Shown here: positions 37,467-49,500 of the stretch, piece by piece
Position numbering within the stretch: position 1 is the stretch's first letter
Layout: each line of letters opens with the position of its first letter
Assembly (NCBI RefSeq): GCF_019703515.2
Contig: NC_059348.1
Span: 26,442,656-26,506,655 of the forward strand
Length of the DNA stretch: 64,000 nt
Direction: 5' to 3'
Origin: Myxocyprinus asiaticus
Taxonomy: Eukaryota; Chordata; Actinopteri; Cypriniformes; Catostomidae
Made by a program: the position numbers and the translations under genes
The notes under the pieces: model-generated
Told to the model about the DNA's origin: nothing
Databases searched by the model: none
Seen by the model: the letters and a program-made list of their open reading frames with translations, nothing else

Positions 37467-37930
37467 CATACAGCAGGTTTCTTTTTTCTCTCCCCTTTTT
37501 CTCCCCAATTTGGAATGCCTAGTTCCCAATGCTCTCTAAGTCCTCGTGGTGGTGTAGTGACTCGCCTCAATCCAGGTGGCGGAGGACAAATCTCAGTTGT
37601 CTCCGCGTCCGAGACTGTCAATACATGCACCTTATCATGTGGCTTGTTGTGCGTTATACCACAGAGACATAGCGTGTGTGGAGGCTTCACGCTATTCTCC
37701 ACGGCATCCATGCACAACACACCATGCGCCACACCGAGAGCGAGAACCACATTATAGCGACCACGAGGAGGTTACCCCACGTGACTCTACACTGCCTAGC
37801 AACCGGGCAAATTTGGTTGCTTAGGAGACATGGCTGGAGTCACTCAGCACACCCTGGATTCGAACTCACAACTCCAGGGGTGGTAGTCAGCGTCTTTACT
37901 CGCTGAGCTACCTGCATACAGCAGTTTCTT
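37467..37930 (-). mobile_element. tRNA-derived SINE, copy 2, full length with target duplication
   Basis: Reverse-strand copy of the 26721-27167 SINE. Head at 37914 with A box (GGTAGCTCAGCGAG complement near 37897-37910) and B box (GAGTTCGAATCC complement near 37855-37866), tail ending near 37484. CATACAGCAGGTTTCTT (37467-37483) and CATACAGCAGTTTCTT (37915-37930) form a 16-17 bp target duplication, showing LINE-type retrotransposition of a complete unit. The body is GC-richer than the surroundings. Confidence 0.9.
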
Positions 37931-38682
37931 AGCAGCTCCAGGCCACCTCAAGACAGAAATTAAGTTTATGATTGTCACATTAAAATTTTGTTATTCAGTT
38001 GGTATCTAAAACATTTTTAATTCTTTGTTAGCAGGTAATGTAAGGTATTACATTTGTAAAAATTCTCAAAAAACATGCCGATACTTCACAGAGTTGAGAT
38101 GACTGATGACAGTGCCTCACCTGGGTGTGTAGATGACATAAAGCAATAATCCGAGATAAGTTACGTTAATATAATTAATTATTCTGAGTTGTTATGACAG
38201 CCAACAATGGCACAAGTTGAGCCTGAAATTTATTTTTACACCAAGTAACACTTAAATGGTTGTTGTTCTTCTCTGGATCGCTTGTTTTGGCAGTTTTTAC
38301 TTGACGTCTCGAGACCAGAAACAGAAAACAGGCAACTTGAATCTTCATGGTGCTGCCCAGTGGTTGCTCAGGAAAACTGTGGATAGGAATGAATGAGTGA
38401 CTATGGTAACAGGGCTTCACTTTTCCCCATGCTAAATCACACAGACAGTGTATGAAGTGTTGCCTACTGAAATCTGTTGTTGCTTTGTCAGGTTGGTCGA
38501 GATGTTCAAACAAACAGAGCAATGTTTTGATAGCATCATGAGCCACAGTGTTGAGGCTTTTTGGGAAATATCAACCTACTAATGGTTAATTTATAGCATT
38601 CACTGCATATTAAACAAGCATTTTTTGGTATTTAAGTATTTTAGTATTGTAAAAACTTAAACACTTTAAACTTTAAAGCACA
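37931..38682. other. Non-coding, contains a dispersed repeat fragment
   Basis: 38505-38610 (CAAACAAACAGAGCAATGTT onwards) is related to 44494-44604 in ca8 intron 6, same orientation, so both are copies of an unnamed repeat. No gene recognised. Confidence 0.5.
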
Positions 38683-39093
38683 TAAAGGTGCACTCAATAA
38701 TTTTTTCCTCAGTAAAAACGTTTTACTCCCATCAAAATGAATTGTAATTTTGCAATTTATGTATAGAATCACAACCACTCACATAAAATTAAAACTCCAG
38801 TCATTTCAGTAACCTTATTAAAGATGTTTTACTCTACATGGGAGGGTCTCCTCATGGGGGCTGCCATTTTAAAATCACATGACCCGCCGAAAATCTATCT
38901 TAATCTCGTTAGCTGCCCTGTTATTGGACACTTTCACTTGTGGATTAAATTAAACATGGCTGACTGTGAATACTAAATTTCTACAATGGCATCTGAAACT
39001 GAAAACTATTGATTTTAAATGATGCTGCATACACCGCCATAGGTGTCACTGTAAGTCCAAGATCACATAAACACAAAAGTTACAGTGCACCTC
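38683..39093. mobile_element. MITE with GAGGTGCACT ends
   Basis: The left end AAAGGTGCACTCAATAATTT and the complement of the right end (GAGGTGCACTGTAACTTTTG) are inverted. The interior contains ATGGGAGGGTCTCCTCATGG and GGCTGCCATTTTAAAATCAC. About 410 bp, non-coding. Confidence 0.7.
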
Positions 39094-40072
39094 ATGTTTT
39101 TAATAACACATTCTAAAGTGTAGTATAGAAATACAGTAGTGGCAAAGCAGAAATTTGTTTGGATTATTCTGGTTATAGCATTGGACTCTTTTAGAAGTAC
39201 TACATCATCACGGCTTAAATTGAGCCTGCTCAAAGTCTCATTTCAAAATGAGTAATACCCAGGCAGACCCAGCTGCTCCCTTGAGAGCCCTGAAATAAAT
39301 AGATCTTTACACAATGCTGCAGTTAGTCCTAGATCAGAAGGAACTGGGTTACTCTATTACTCTAACCCTTGCAGTGCTCCATTGTGTAGTGATGCCAATA
39401 CTGTTAACAGAACATGGCCTATTTCCATTAAGGCACTACACATTGAGCAAGACCCTTTGAACAGTTTTACAGAATTATGGTCATATGGAAATCAAATTCC
39501 AGTTCTGTTTAAGTCTGGTATTATTAACAGTAGTCAGGTTTCCACCAAAGTTGCGAATTAAAATTTTGTCAAAATTCTGAAAATTGCATCCCATGTGTTG
39601 TCACTTGTGGGGAAATTGCTGCAAAATCCCAATGAAAATGGAAGTTGTAGCCACTGGGGAAGCAACCTTGGCTGTTTTATTAAATGTAATACATTACTTG
39701 CAGTTTAGAGCACACAGACAAATGCTCTGACGCAGTTCAGGTTTGCAAACTATCGACAGCAGATGCCTTACGTTTGGGAGCCACAGCATATCATACAGTT
39801 CTGGGAGGTAATAGAAAAAATAAAAAATGTCTGAAAGTCTTTTGGAAAGTCTTTGCCTTCAGCATTTGAAAGCAACATTTGAGATGCTATGTGATGATGT
39901 TTGTCTGCTAGTTAGTCTAGTTACGATCTAATTAGTAAGTCACATGGCTTTATATAGTAATGTGTTTCAATCATAGTTTTTGTGCAAGTTTTCTTACCAA
40001 ACAAAAAATTTATCCACCATGAGCGACCGTAGGCTATACATTTTTTATGCACATTATTATTTTTATTTTTAT
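39094..40072. other. Non-coding, region downstream of ca8
   Basis: No gene or repeat family recognised. Confidence 0.4.
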
Positions 40073-40082
40073 TTTATTTATT
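40073..40082 (-). terminator. ca8: Candidate ca8 polyadenylation signals
   Basis: TTTATT twice on the plus strand (40073-40078, 40077-40082) gives AATAAA on the minus strand, about 310 nt past the ca8 stop. The setting is a T-rich tract, so the signal could be fortuitous. Confidence 0.4.
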
Positions 40083-40390
40083 TTTTTTTTGTATCATGGT
40101 GTTTCCATGCACCATTCTTATGTGGTATCCCAAAATTCACATATATACTATCTAGGTTTGCTCCCTGAAGACCCAGGTGGGCTCTCTCCAAAACCCAGAC
40201 ATTGAGACATTTAATCAGCTAATGTGAGCAGCCTAATTTAACTCCTCCTTTTCACAGAGCAGTCAAAGCCATACATAAGCCACTGCATTATCTTCAAATG
40301 AGGGCGCTCCACTTGAACAAACAGTGAAAATAATACAATCTCCTGTAAATTTACCCCTGCCAGATTAAAACGGATCCTGCTGTGGAGGTT

Positions 40391-40525
40391 CTACTGGAAT
40401 GCTGCCCTGACCACCCTGTCGCTCAGGGGCTGGGTGGGTCTAAAGTTGTCTCCCAGCATCCCATCATTCCCTTCCAGAAGCTCTGCTCCTTTAATGTGAG
40501 ACCTGAGCCGACGGAACTCCTCAAT
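40391..40525 (-). CDS. ca8: ca8 coding exon 8 (terminal)
   Basis: 135 nt, residues 238-281 and TAG. Acceptor GCCCCAG. Encodes [20 protein letters not shown] to the family C-terminus RAAFQ. Confidence 0.95.
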   Translation of the reverse strand: MEEFRRLRSHIKGAELLEGNDGMLGDNFRPTQPLSDRVVRAAFQ

Positions 40526-43500
40526 CTGGGGCAGAAAAAGAATTCAGGTAAATTGAAAGAGGGCCAGCATTTACCTGCTTTACACTCATACATCAGACCT
40601 CATACTGTATCAGTCTTTCCACTAATTTGTTTTTGCAGTGGGGGCACCAAGGTCCCCTTTAAGAAATTGGACCAAACAATGTGCTAAACAATAACCAATA
40701 AAAAATAAAAAAAATAAAAAAATAAATGTTTTTAAGATATTTTGAATATACAGTATTTAACATGTTTTTTTGAAACACTGAAATTATGTTGTGGAAATGT
40801 ATCTTTAACTACACCAGTCAGTAATTAAACTGATTTAATAGATAGCAAATGTTTATTTTTATCATTGATATAAAAAAGAACACAGTAACAATCCTCAGCT
40901 AATTTCAAGACGGACATAACCTGCAGTTCAGCGAGTGAGTAAGCTGAGCCAATTCAGTGGAGATGTGAGTTAGACTCTGACTATTCAGTCCATGACTCCA
41001 ATGTGCGATTTAGACTGATTCGCCAATCAGTTTAAACCATTCCTTAAAAAGAACCACAAACCAATAAAGTGATTCATTCAGAATTTGGACAGCATGCTGC
41101 TCTCTATGTTCGTTTTTGCTGGCAGTCAGTGGGGACAATGTAATATAACGTTTTGTTGACCATTTATTATCAATATATTATTTTGCAGAATCCAGTATTA
41201 GTCTATTTTGTCATACAATTCTCAAGCTAACTAAACTAGTATTTAAAATATCATATGGATACATATACTGTGTGTGTGTATGTATATGTATGTATATATA
41301 CAGTGACAGTAAAAGTAGCACTTACTGTACAATAAGGGGAAACCCATTCAAAACACTCTGGAACCTGCAGATTTGGAACTCTGAGACATCGGAATGGTCT
41401 CCATCAATGCTGCACGATTGACTGAATTAATGAAATCGCAATTTGTCCCTGCACGGTAGCGCTGGGACAGTGTTGCATTTTTACTTCATCCAAGTAGGAA
41501 ACAATTTATATTTAAAAATGTTGTTATAATCATCAAACAGAGGAAAGACCCTGACCTTCTTTCATGTATGACCTTTGCATCATACTCAATATATGACTCT
41601 GGCCTTTACTTAAATGTCTTCTGACCTGCCAGTTATTAAGATCAAAGATACATTAAGTTGTAGATTAATGACATATTGTTCTTCATCGTTTATTTGTGCA
41701 TTTCACTGTGGTAGAAGAGGGAAGTCATTTCAGACTTCCCTCTTGTGTTTTCATATGAATTCATGTTCTAAAACAAGATGTGATGACTCAGTCTTGTGAC
41801 ATGAAATGCTTTCTCTTATAAAATAAATATATATGTGCTGAAAGAAGTGCATGTCAGTGTATTTCTCTCACAGTTGTTGTGCTGGAGCTTCCGTGTTTAT
41901 TATTCTAAGTTAAAGCTAAAGGCTATGTTTTAATATACATATATAATTTGTAGTGTTTGTACAGGCTTTACCTGCATTTGAGAGATGGTTAGTGGGTAAC
42001 GGTAGAGAATCCAGATGACATTCTCACTACAAGGCGGTGTGGTTAAAGAGCCCTCATACACCCAATAATCTCTTAGGAGAGGATCTGAGGAGGTAAACAA
42101 GTCAATGAACACAATCAGAGAGGCACTGATAATTTTCGCTAGGATACCTCATGGTGATGTATACCAGAGTATGCAAATAAGTCACAAACACCAGTATAAT
42201 GCATTACAAATTAGAATAATTAAGAAGTGATGCATGCAATTTCTGTACCATTAACATCACCAAATGATTGTTTTCAAAAAGGTTTCCCGAACAGTCCCCC
42301 TGTCTGGCATTGGTCAGCAAACAAGTAGTCTTGCATAGCCAGACCTTGGGTCTATAGCTAGGGCTGGGAATCGATTCCAAAAAGAATTGACTCCTCGATT
42401 CTGATGCGTTGGGAATCGAGAATCAACTCGAAACGATGGAATCGACTCCAAAGCTGGAGTCGATTCCTTTCGGGGAAACCAGTTGGTATTTTCGGACTGT
42501 GTTTATTTCCTCAACCACTGAACTTCTACACATTTCAGAAGTCTAACAGCACTAAAACATTTGACAAAAGTCTTATAAATGACTGAGTCATCTTGAGTCA
42601 TTTGTAGTCCGTAAGCATGTGTTTATCTGCTCCGTTTGTTCATCTTTATGAAGCAACCACACAAGCCCTTCAACATATCTGATTTCCAGTATAGTCTGCC
42701 AGTATTTTACTTTGGATTGAACTTATAGTCAATTACAACCTGTTCTCATTCCCTAAGCGTCAGTTTTTGACGCATCACTTTTTGACGCTTTGGGAGTGAG
42801 AACGTGTTGTTCAATTAACATGCCAAATTTGTGACAGTAAATTGGCATACAATAACAACTTCAAAGTCTGCAACAAGGAGATGGCAGAGTTGAGTCAGCG
42901 TCCCAATTTACATCAATAAATCGGTATGTTAAAGTTTAAATGATCTGCATTTATAAAAAATGAGAATCTAAGGCTTCTCTACTCATTCTTGACATTTTTA
43001 CAGTGTTTTAAAACCTTTTGCATATATATATATATATAAACTAGCCTACATTTTACACCATTTTATATTAAAATAATTTTATGAAATCAAATTCAAAGAC
43101 AACAATTTTAAATACACGTTATAAAATATATATATATTTTTTATTGTATGAAATAAACCACAACAACTTGGATTGTTAAATAAAACTGAAGTGTATTGTT
43201 TGGACATTTTATTCAGTGTACAAAAGGTAGTCGACAATTACTGTTTTAAACCTCTTTCTAAACAAGAACTCATGAGTGGTAACAGACAGGGCCGTAGCTA
43301 GTGGGGTGAAAAGTGGTAACGATTCTAGGGGCCCAAAGAACCAGGGGGGCCCACGACAAATCAAAAATGTTATTGTTTTAATAGGTAAGGGGCCCAGAGC
43401 AATATATAGTCAGGGGCCCCATAATTACTTGCAACGGCCCTGGTAACAGACAATTTCAAGGTAGGTAAAATGTTGCTTTTAGCAAGATGATTTGCGGTAG

Positions 43501-46500
43501 TTCTTCGAAATACAGCCGCATCTACTCAAACATCCCTCAAATTTATCTCATTGGATTGAAGCATCGTGCTTTGGTATGTAGGCCCTGATTTAATTTTAGA
43601 ATGTACCTATTAATAGTAAATTTTGTTCATTCTATTACAAATAGTGCAAAGAACACATTATAGTGAGCTGTTTAATATGAGATTTAATATCACCTCCCAT
43701 TTTTTTTTTTTTGTTTTCCGGAATCGAAAAAATGAGTAGGAATCGGAATCGGAGTCGATTCCCAAATTTCTGGAATCTAACAGCCCTATCTATAGCAACT
43801 AACATTGGCAAAGAACCACCCACTTAGGCAGGAAAAGCCATCTAACTGACATGTAATGCGACCAGTCACAGTCAGGTTTGTCATTACACAATGTTTAGGG
43901 GCGGGGTTATCGGAGACGGCTCATACCATAATAAAAGACCGGCATGGGAAAATAAATAATTTATATATTGGAGTGCGAGTCTCCGCAAGCGATTGCACAG
44001 AAAACACACGGAAAATAGTGGAAAATGTGTTGCGAGTGTAAGTACAGTACAGAACCACATTAAAGAGTATTTCACAGACATAACTAAATGGATATGCTTA
44101 TGGATATCCGCTTTACTTTCTGCCTCAAACCAAATGCTGAATATTTTTAAAAGAGTTGATGTGACTAACCTGGCAAACTTGGGCAAATTCTGTGATTATT
44201 TATTCCTCAAAAGTGCTCATTGTATCACCACGGAACCTTGTGAACTTGACACGTGCTTTCACCCGGACCAGCGCAAACTAAGCTCTCTGAAATCCTGTAG
44301 AAGTCAGCCAATCAGATTTGGTCTGACTGGACTGAGAAAGTGTTTCCAATTTTGTGTGCTATAAGCATCAGACGGTTAGTACACAGACCGTAAGAGTGCT
44401 ATCTGAGGCTGAGACTAGCAAACAAGAGAGTCTCACCCAAAACTCGCGCCATTGGTCAAGTCAATGTTGTTATTTCTAGCTGGCTGCATACTCAAACAAA
44501 CAGAGCAATGTTTTTAAAGCACCACCGAACCACACTGTTTTAACTTTTTGTGGAAATCAGCCAACCAATGGCTTATTTATAGCTGTCCATGCATATTTTG
44601 GCAAGATAGAAGAAAGTATTTTCAACCTAAAAAAAATTACACAATTCACCTATAAATTTTAACTTACCAGGTAATAATGTGTTCGGGTTGAAACATGGAA
44701 TTATTTTTGTCTTCCCCTGTACAGACAAAATAACAACAACGATTTCAGGTTAGATAACTCTCAAGCTTATGTCTTATTTCTCTGAGTCACCTCATTTGCT
44801 CACCTTATACTGCAGATCTTGCAGGACGTCTGTGATGGCCTTCAGCCCAAGATGTTCCTTCCCTATCTGCACAGATCACATCACAGCACTAATGTCAAAT
44901 GAGCATGACATACTGCAGGAACAGGAAAACCACCAGGGACTAAATTATCCCTAAATATGTACTGCATGTATATTTAGCTATATGTAACCTGAGACAAAAC
45001 CTGAAGAGACCAATGGCATTCTATATTTACTGTATGCTATACAAATCCCATGTTTATTTATTTAGTATTTTTATATCTGTGATGACCTTCGATATGTGGG
45101 GAAGTGATACCTGCACAAATAGGGCAATGATGAGTATGCCATTTTTCTTGCCCATGGCCTCCTCCATGCTGCTGAATAATGTAGAGTTCCAGTGGATTAG
45201 ATGAAGCTGCGAGAGATATTTATTACTAACTGAGGGATCTGTGAAAATATGACCTCTAAATTCAAAGTACCAAGTTGATTGCAAGAATCTAAATGCAAAA
45301 TTATGATTGTGGTGATATTTATGTCACCATCTTTATTATATTTATCTCCTGTCAAAGGACAGATTTGACTCTTTAAGGAATAGTTTGTTCAAAAACGAAA
45401 ATTCTGTCAACATGGCATTACAAACCATCTCAGTTACTGTTGTAACCTCTGTTCCCTGATGGAGGGAACAAGACGTTGTGTCGAAGTAGTGACACAAGGG
45501 GTCAGACTTGGGAGCCCCAATCACCTCTGATATTTGAGAAAAGACTAATGAAAATTGGCAAGTGGAATTTGCATGCCACTCCCCTGGACATACGGGTATA
45601 CGGGTTTGCATCCACTCATTCAGGTTTGTGCTGAGGAGCTGGCAGGAGGGACACAACATCACTTTCCCTCCATTAGGGAACAGAGGTTACAACAGTAACC
45701 AAGACGTTCCCTATCTGTCACTCACTCGACGTTGTGTCAATGTCTAGGGGTCCCTATACAAAACGCCACAACCAGCTGAACTGTGTTACGTGGATCGGCG
45801 GAGCAGATGCAGGCAGGCTACCGCAGGCAGGCTACCGCGTGCCTAGTAATAAGTGCACACAGCCCCATCATAACCTTCCCAACGGCCCACATAAGTCGCA
45901 TGCGGGGGGGGGGGGGGGGGGGGGGCGGGTAGTCGCATCAGCTGTTTCGACCTTTTCTCTCTCTTTTTTTGAAAATAAAAATTCACTTAGCTGGGACCAA
46001 GATTATTCGTGCCGGAAAAGGTGTTCTTTTCCCCCATGGAGAAAGGACACCGCGGAGACCACATCCTGCCCGAAGGGAGGTTAACATGTGGAGAGCAAAT
46101 CACATGGACTTACCCACCGGGAAGTACCACACATGGAAAGGAGTCACAGTGGTAGGTCCTACCCAGAAGGGAGGAGCTCTACAAGCGCAGCGACTGGTGG
46201 CAGAGGAGAGCTCTGCCCAGGGGAAGACACGGGTTTGCCGTCAGGGAAACCGTACCATAGAAAATATCTCATATGGGATTACCGACAGGGAACCACCATA
46301 TATGGAGCACCTATCCCAAGTACAGGGGCTGACCTGACAGGGCATACTTCACGAGTACTGGGCCTGGCATCGAATTCCTCCGCAGAATTCGCCTGCCACA
46401 GGGTGCTGGGGAAAGACATCCAGGGTTTGCCGGTCCCGGGAATCACGTGGGCGAAAAAGCGCACGTTATCCCCTCAGGGAGGGGAAAGGCGCTGAGTGCG

Positions 46501-49500
46501 AGTGGTACACCCAGCCAGCTGCCCGCATTTACCTGTTCATACCCACTAACACACGGGACGAAACTGGCTCAACCCGGAGATTGTAAAATCTTGCAACGGT
46601 ATTGGGTGTCGCCCAGCCTGCTGCTCTAAAGATGTCTGTTAGAGAGGCACCATTCGTCAGGGCCCAGGAGGATGCCACACTCCTAGTGGAGTGTGCTCGT
46701 ACACCCAGGGGGCACAGCACGCCTTGGGCCTGGTATGCCAATGTGATGGCATCCACAATCCAGTGGGCAATCCTCTGTTTGGAGACAGCCTTCCCCTTCT
46801 GCTGTCCCCCAAAACAGACAAAGAGCTACTCAGAGTGTCTAAAGCTCTCTGTGCAGTCCAAGTAAACACGCAAGGCATGTACTGGACACAGCAACGACAA
46901 GGCTGGGTCTGCCTCCTCCCGGGGCAGCGCTAGCAAGTTCACCACTTGATCCCTAAAAGGGGTAGTAGGAACCTTGGGCACATAGCCCGGCCGGGGTCTC
47001 AGGATTATGTGAGAGTATGCTGGACCGAACTCTAGGCACGTATTGCCGACAGAGAATGACTGCAGGTCCCCAACCCTCTTGATGTAAGTGAGTGCAGTCA
47101 GGAGGGCCGTCTTCAATGAGAGGGCTTTTAGCTCAAACAGGGCTCTCTGTAGGCCCAGCAAGACTACAGAGTGGTCCCACGAGGGAATGAGGTGCGGCCT
47201 AGGAGGATTCAACCTCCTGGCGCCTCTAAGGAACCTGATGATCAGGTCGTGCTTCCCCAAGGACTTACCATCTACCGCTATGGCGGCCACATACACTTTT
47301 AAGGTGGAGGGGGACAGCCACCCCTCCAACCTCTCCTGCAGGAAGGAAAGCACCAACCTGACTGTGCATCTCTGTGGGTCTACACCTCGGGAAAAACACC
47401 AATTCACGAACTGATGCCATTTCAAGGCATACAGCTGCCTCGTAGAGGGATCTCTAGCCTGGAGCTGCGTGCCCATTGCGAACGGCACCCCAGCCTGACT
47501 TGGACATTTCTGTTGTGACAACAACATGCCTGGACACTTGTTCTAAGGGAACCCCTGCCTGTAGAAATGTTAGGTCTGTCAAAAGGGCTGAACGTGCGAC
47601 GACAGATTGGCATGATAGCCACGTGATGCGTACCACGGTGCCATGCCCATCTCTGGACTCGAGTCTGAAGCCAGTGCTGAAGTGGTCTCATATGCACCAA
47701 CCCGAGTGGTGTAACCACTGCTGAGGATGCCCCAGGAGCCTTTGAAATTGTTTCAGTGGGACCGCTGTTCTTCCCCTGAATGACTTCAGGCAATTCAGCA
47801 CCGACTGAGTGCGCTCGCTCATGAGGCGCGCTAACATAGTGACTGAGTCCAACTCCATCCCTAGAAAAGAGATCCTCTGCACTGGGGAGAGCTTGCTCTT
47901 TTCCCAGTTGACCTGAAGCCCCAATCGGCTGAGGTGTCTGAGCACCAGGTCCCTGTGCGCACACAATAAATCTCGAGAGTGAGCTAGAATCAGCCAGTCA
48001 TCAAGATAATTGAGGATGCGGATGCCCACATTCCTTAGCGGGGCAAGGGCTGCCTCTGCGTCCTTCATAAAGATGCGAGGTGACAGGGACAGACTGAAGG
48101 GGAGGACCTTGTACTGGTATGCCTGATCCTCGAAGGCAAACCGAAGAAATGGTCTGTGTCGAGGCAAAATCGAGACATGAAAGTACGCGTCCTTTAGGTC
48201 TACTGCTGAACCAATCTTAATGCCGGATGCATGACAGAATGCATTTCTGCATCAGCATTTTGAACGGGAGCTTGTGCAGGTCTCGATTCAAAGCTCAGAG
48301 GTCTAAGATTGGCCGCAACCCACTGCCTTTTTCGGTACAATGAAGTAGGGGCTGTAAAACCCCTTCTTCATCTCGGCTGGAGGGACAGGCTCTATCGCGT
48401 CCTTCTCTAGAAGGACTGAGATTTCTGCATGCAGAACAGTGGCGTCCTTGCCTGCTACCGAGGTAAAATGGACACCATTGAACCTGGGCGGGCGCCTGGC
48501 GAACTGAATCGCATAGCCGAGTCGGATCATCCTGACTTGATGGGACTGATGGGTTGGAGACTAACCAAACCTCCAGACTCCAAGGGTCACCAAGGGGACA
48601 ATCGTCTTTGACATACCTGCGGATGGGGCCTCGCGGCAGGGCAGAGCAGGAGCTGCCACATCGAGAGGCCTCACGTCCCGAACCCGTGGCTGTGCTGAGA
48701 GAGATGTTAGAGTGTTATGGTTAGCCAGTGTTGCTGCCATAGATGGACACCATCGGCGACGAGCAGATGGGGTGTGGGATCTCGGCAGCCTGTAGTTGGA
48801 ATAACTCCGAGGCAGGATGTGCTGGATGGCCACCATCTGCTTCTTGACTGCCAAGAACTGCTGGGCAAAGTCCTCGACAGTGTGGCCGAACAAGCCACCT
48901 TGAGAGATGGGGGCGTCAAGAAAGCATCGGCGTCCCTCATCTCTGCAAGGTTGAGCCACAAGTGGTGCTCCTGGACCACCATAGTGGACATCGCCTGCCT
49001 GAGAGCCCACGCCGTGACCTTCGTTGCCCACAGGGTGAGATCAGTCGCCGAGTGCAGCTCCTGCATCAATCCCGGGTCAGGACTACCCTTGTACAGCTCT
49101 TTCAATGCCTTGGCCTGGTGGACCTGCAAAGGGCCATGGCATGCAGGGCGGAGGTGGCCTGTCCAGCGGCACTGTAAGCCTTGGCTGTCAAGGAAGATAT
49201 GAACTTACAGGCCTTGGACGGGAGCCTAGGATGATTCCGCCACGTGGTGGCATTTTGCAGGCACAGGTGCACCGCAATTGCCTGCTCCACCTGAGGAACC
49301 TCCGTGTACCCCCTGGTCGCCCCGCCATCGAGGGTAGTGAGAGTGGAGGTACTCACGAAACGGGACCGGGAAGTAAAAGGTGCCCGCCATGATTTCATGA
49401 GCTCCTTATGCACCTCCGGGAAGAAAGGAACTGGGGCAGAGCGCGGCTGTGTGCGGCGTTCTGAGCCCAGGAACCAATCACCCAGCCATGAACGCTCGGG

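Noticed and set aside
41930..42112. Isolated 60-residue carbonic anhydrase-like frame as a processed pseudogene
   Set aside because: The CA similarity ends exactly at GT/AG sites, and the other seven exons are present in order and phase, so it is exon 7 of a real gene.
43993..44364. 123-residue open frame in ca8 intron 6
   Set aside because: No recognisable domain, opposite strand to the gene, within intron DNA containing repeat fragments.
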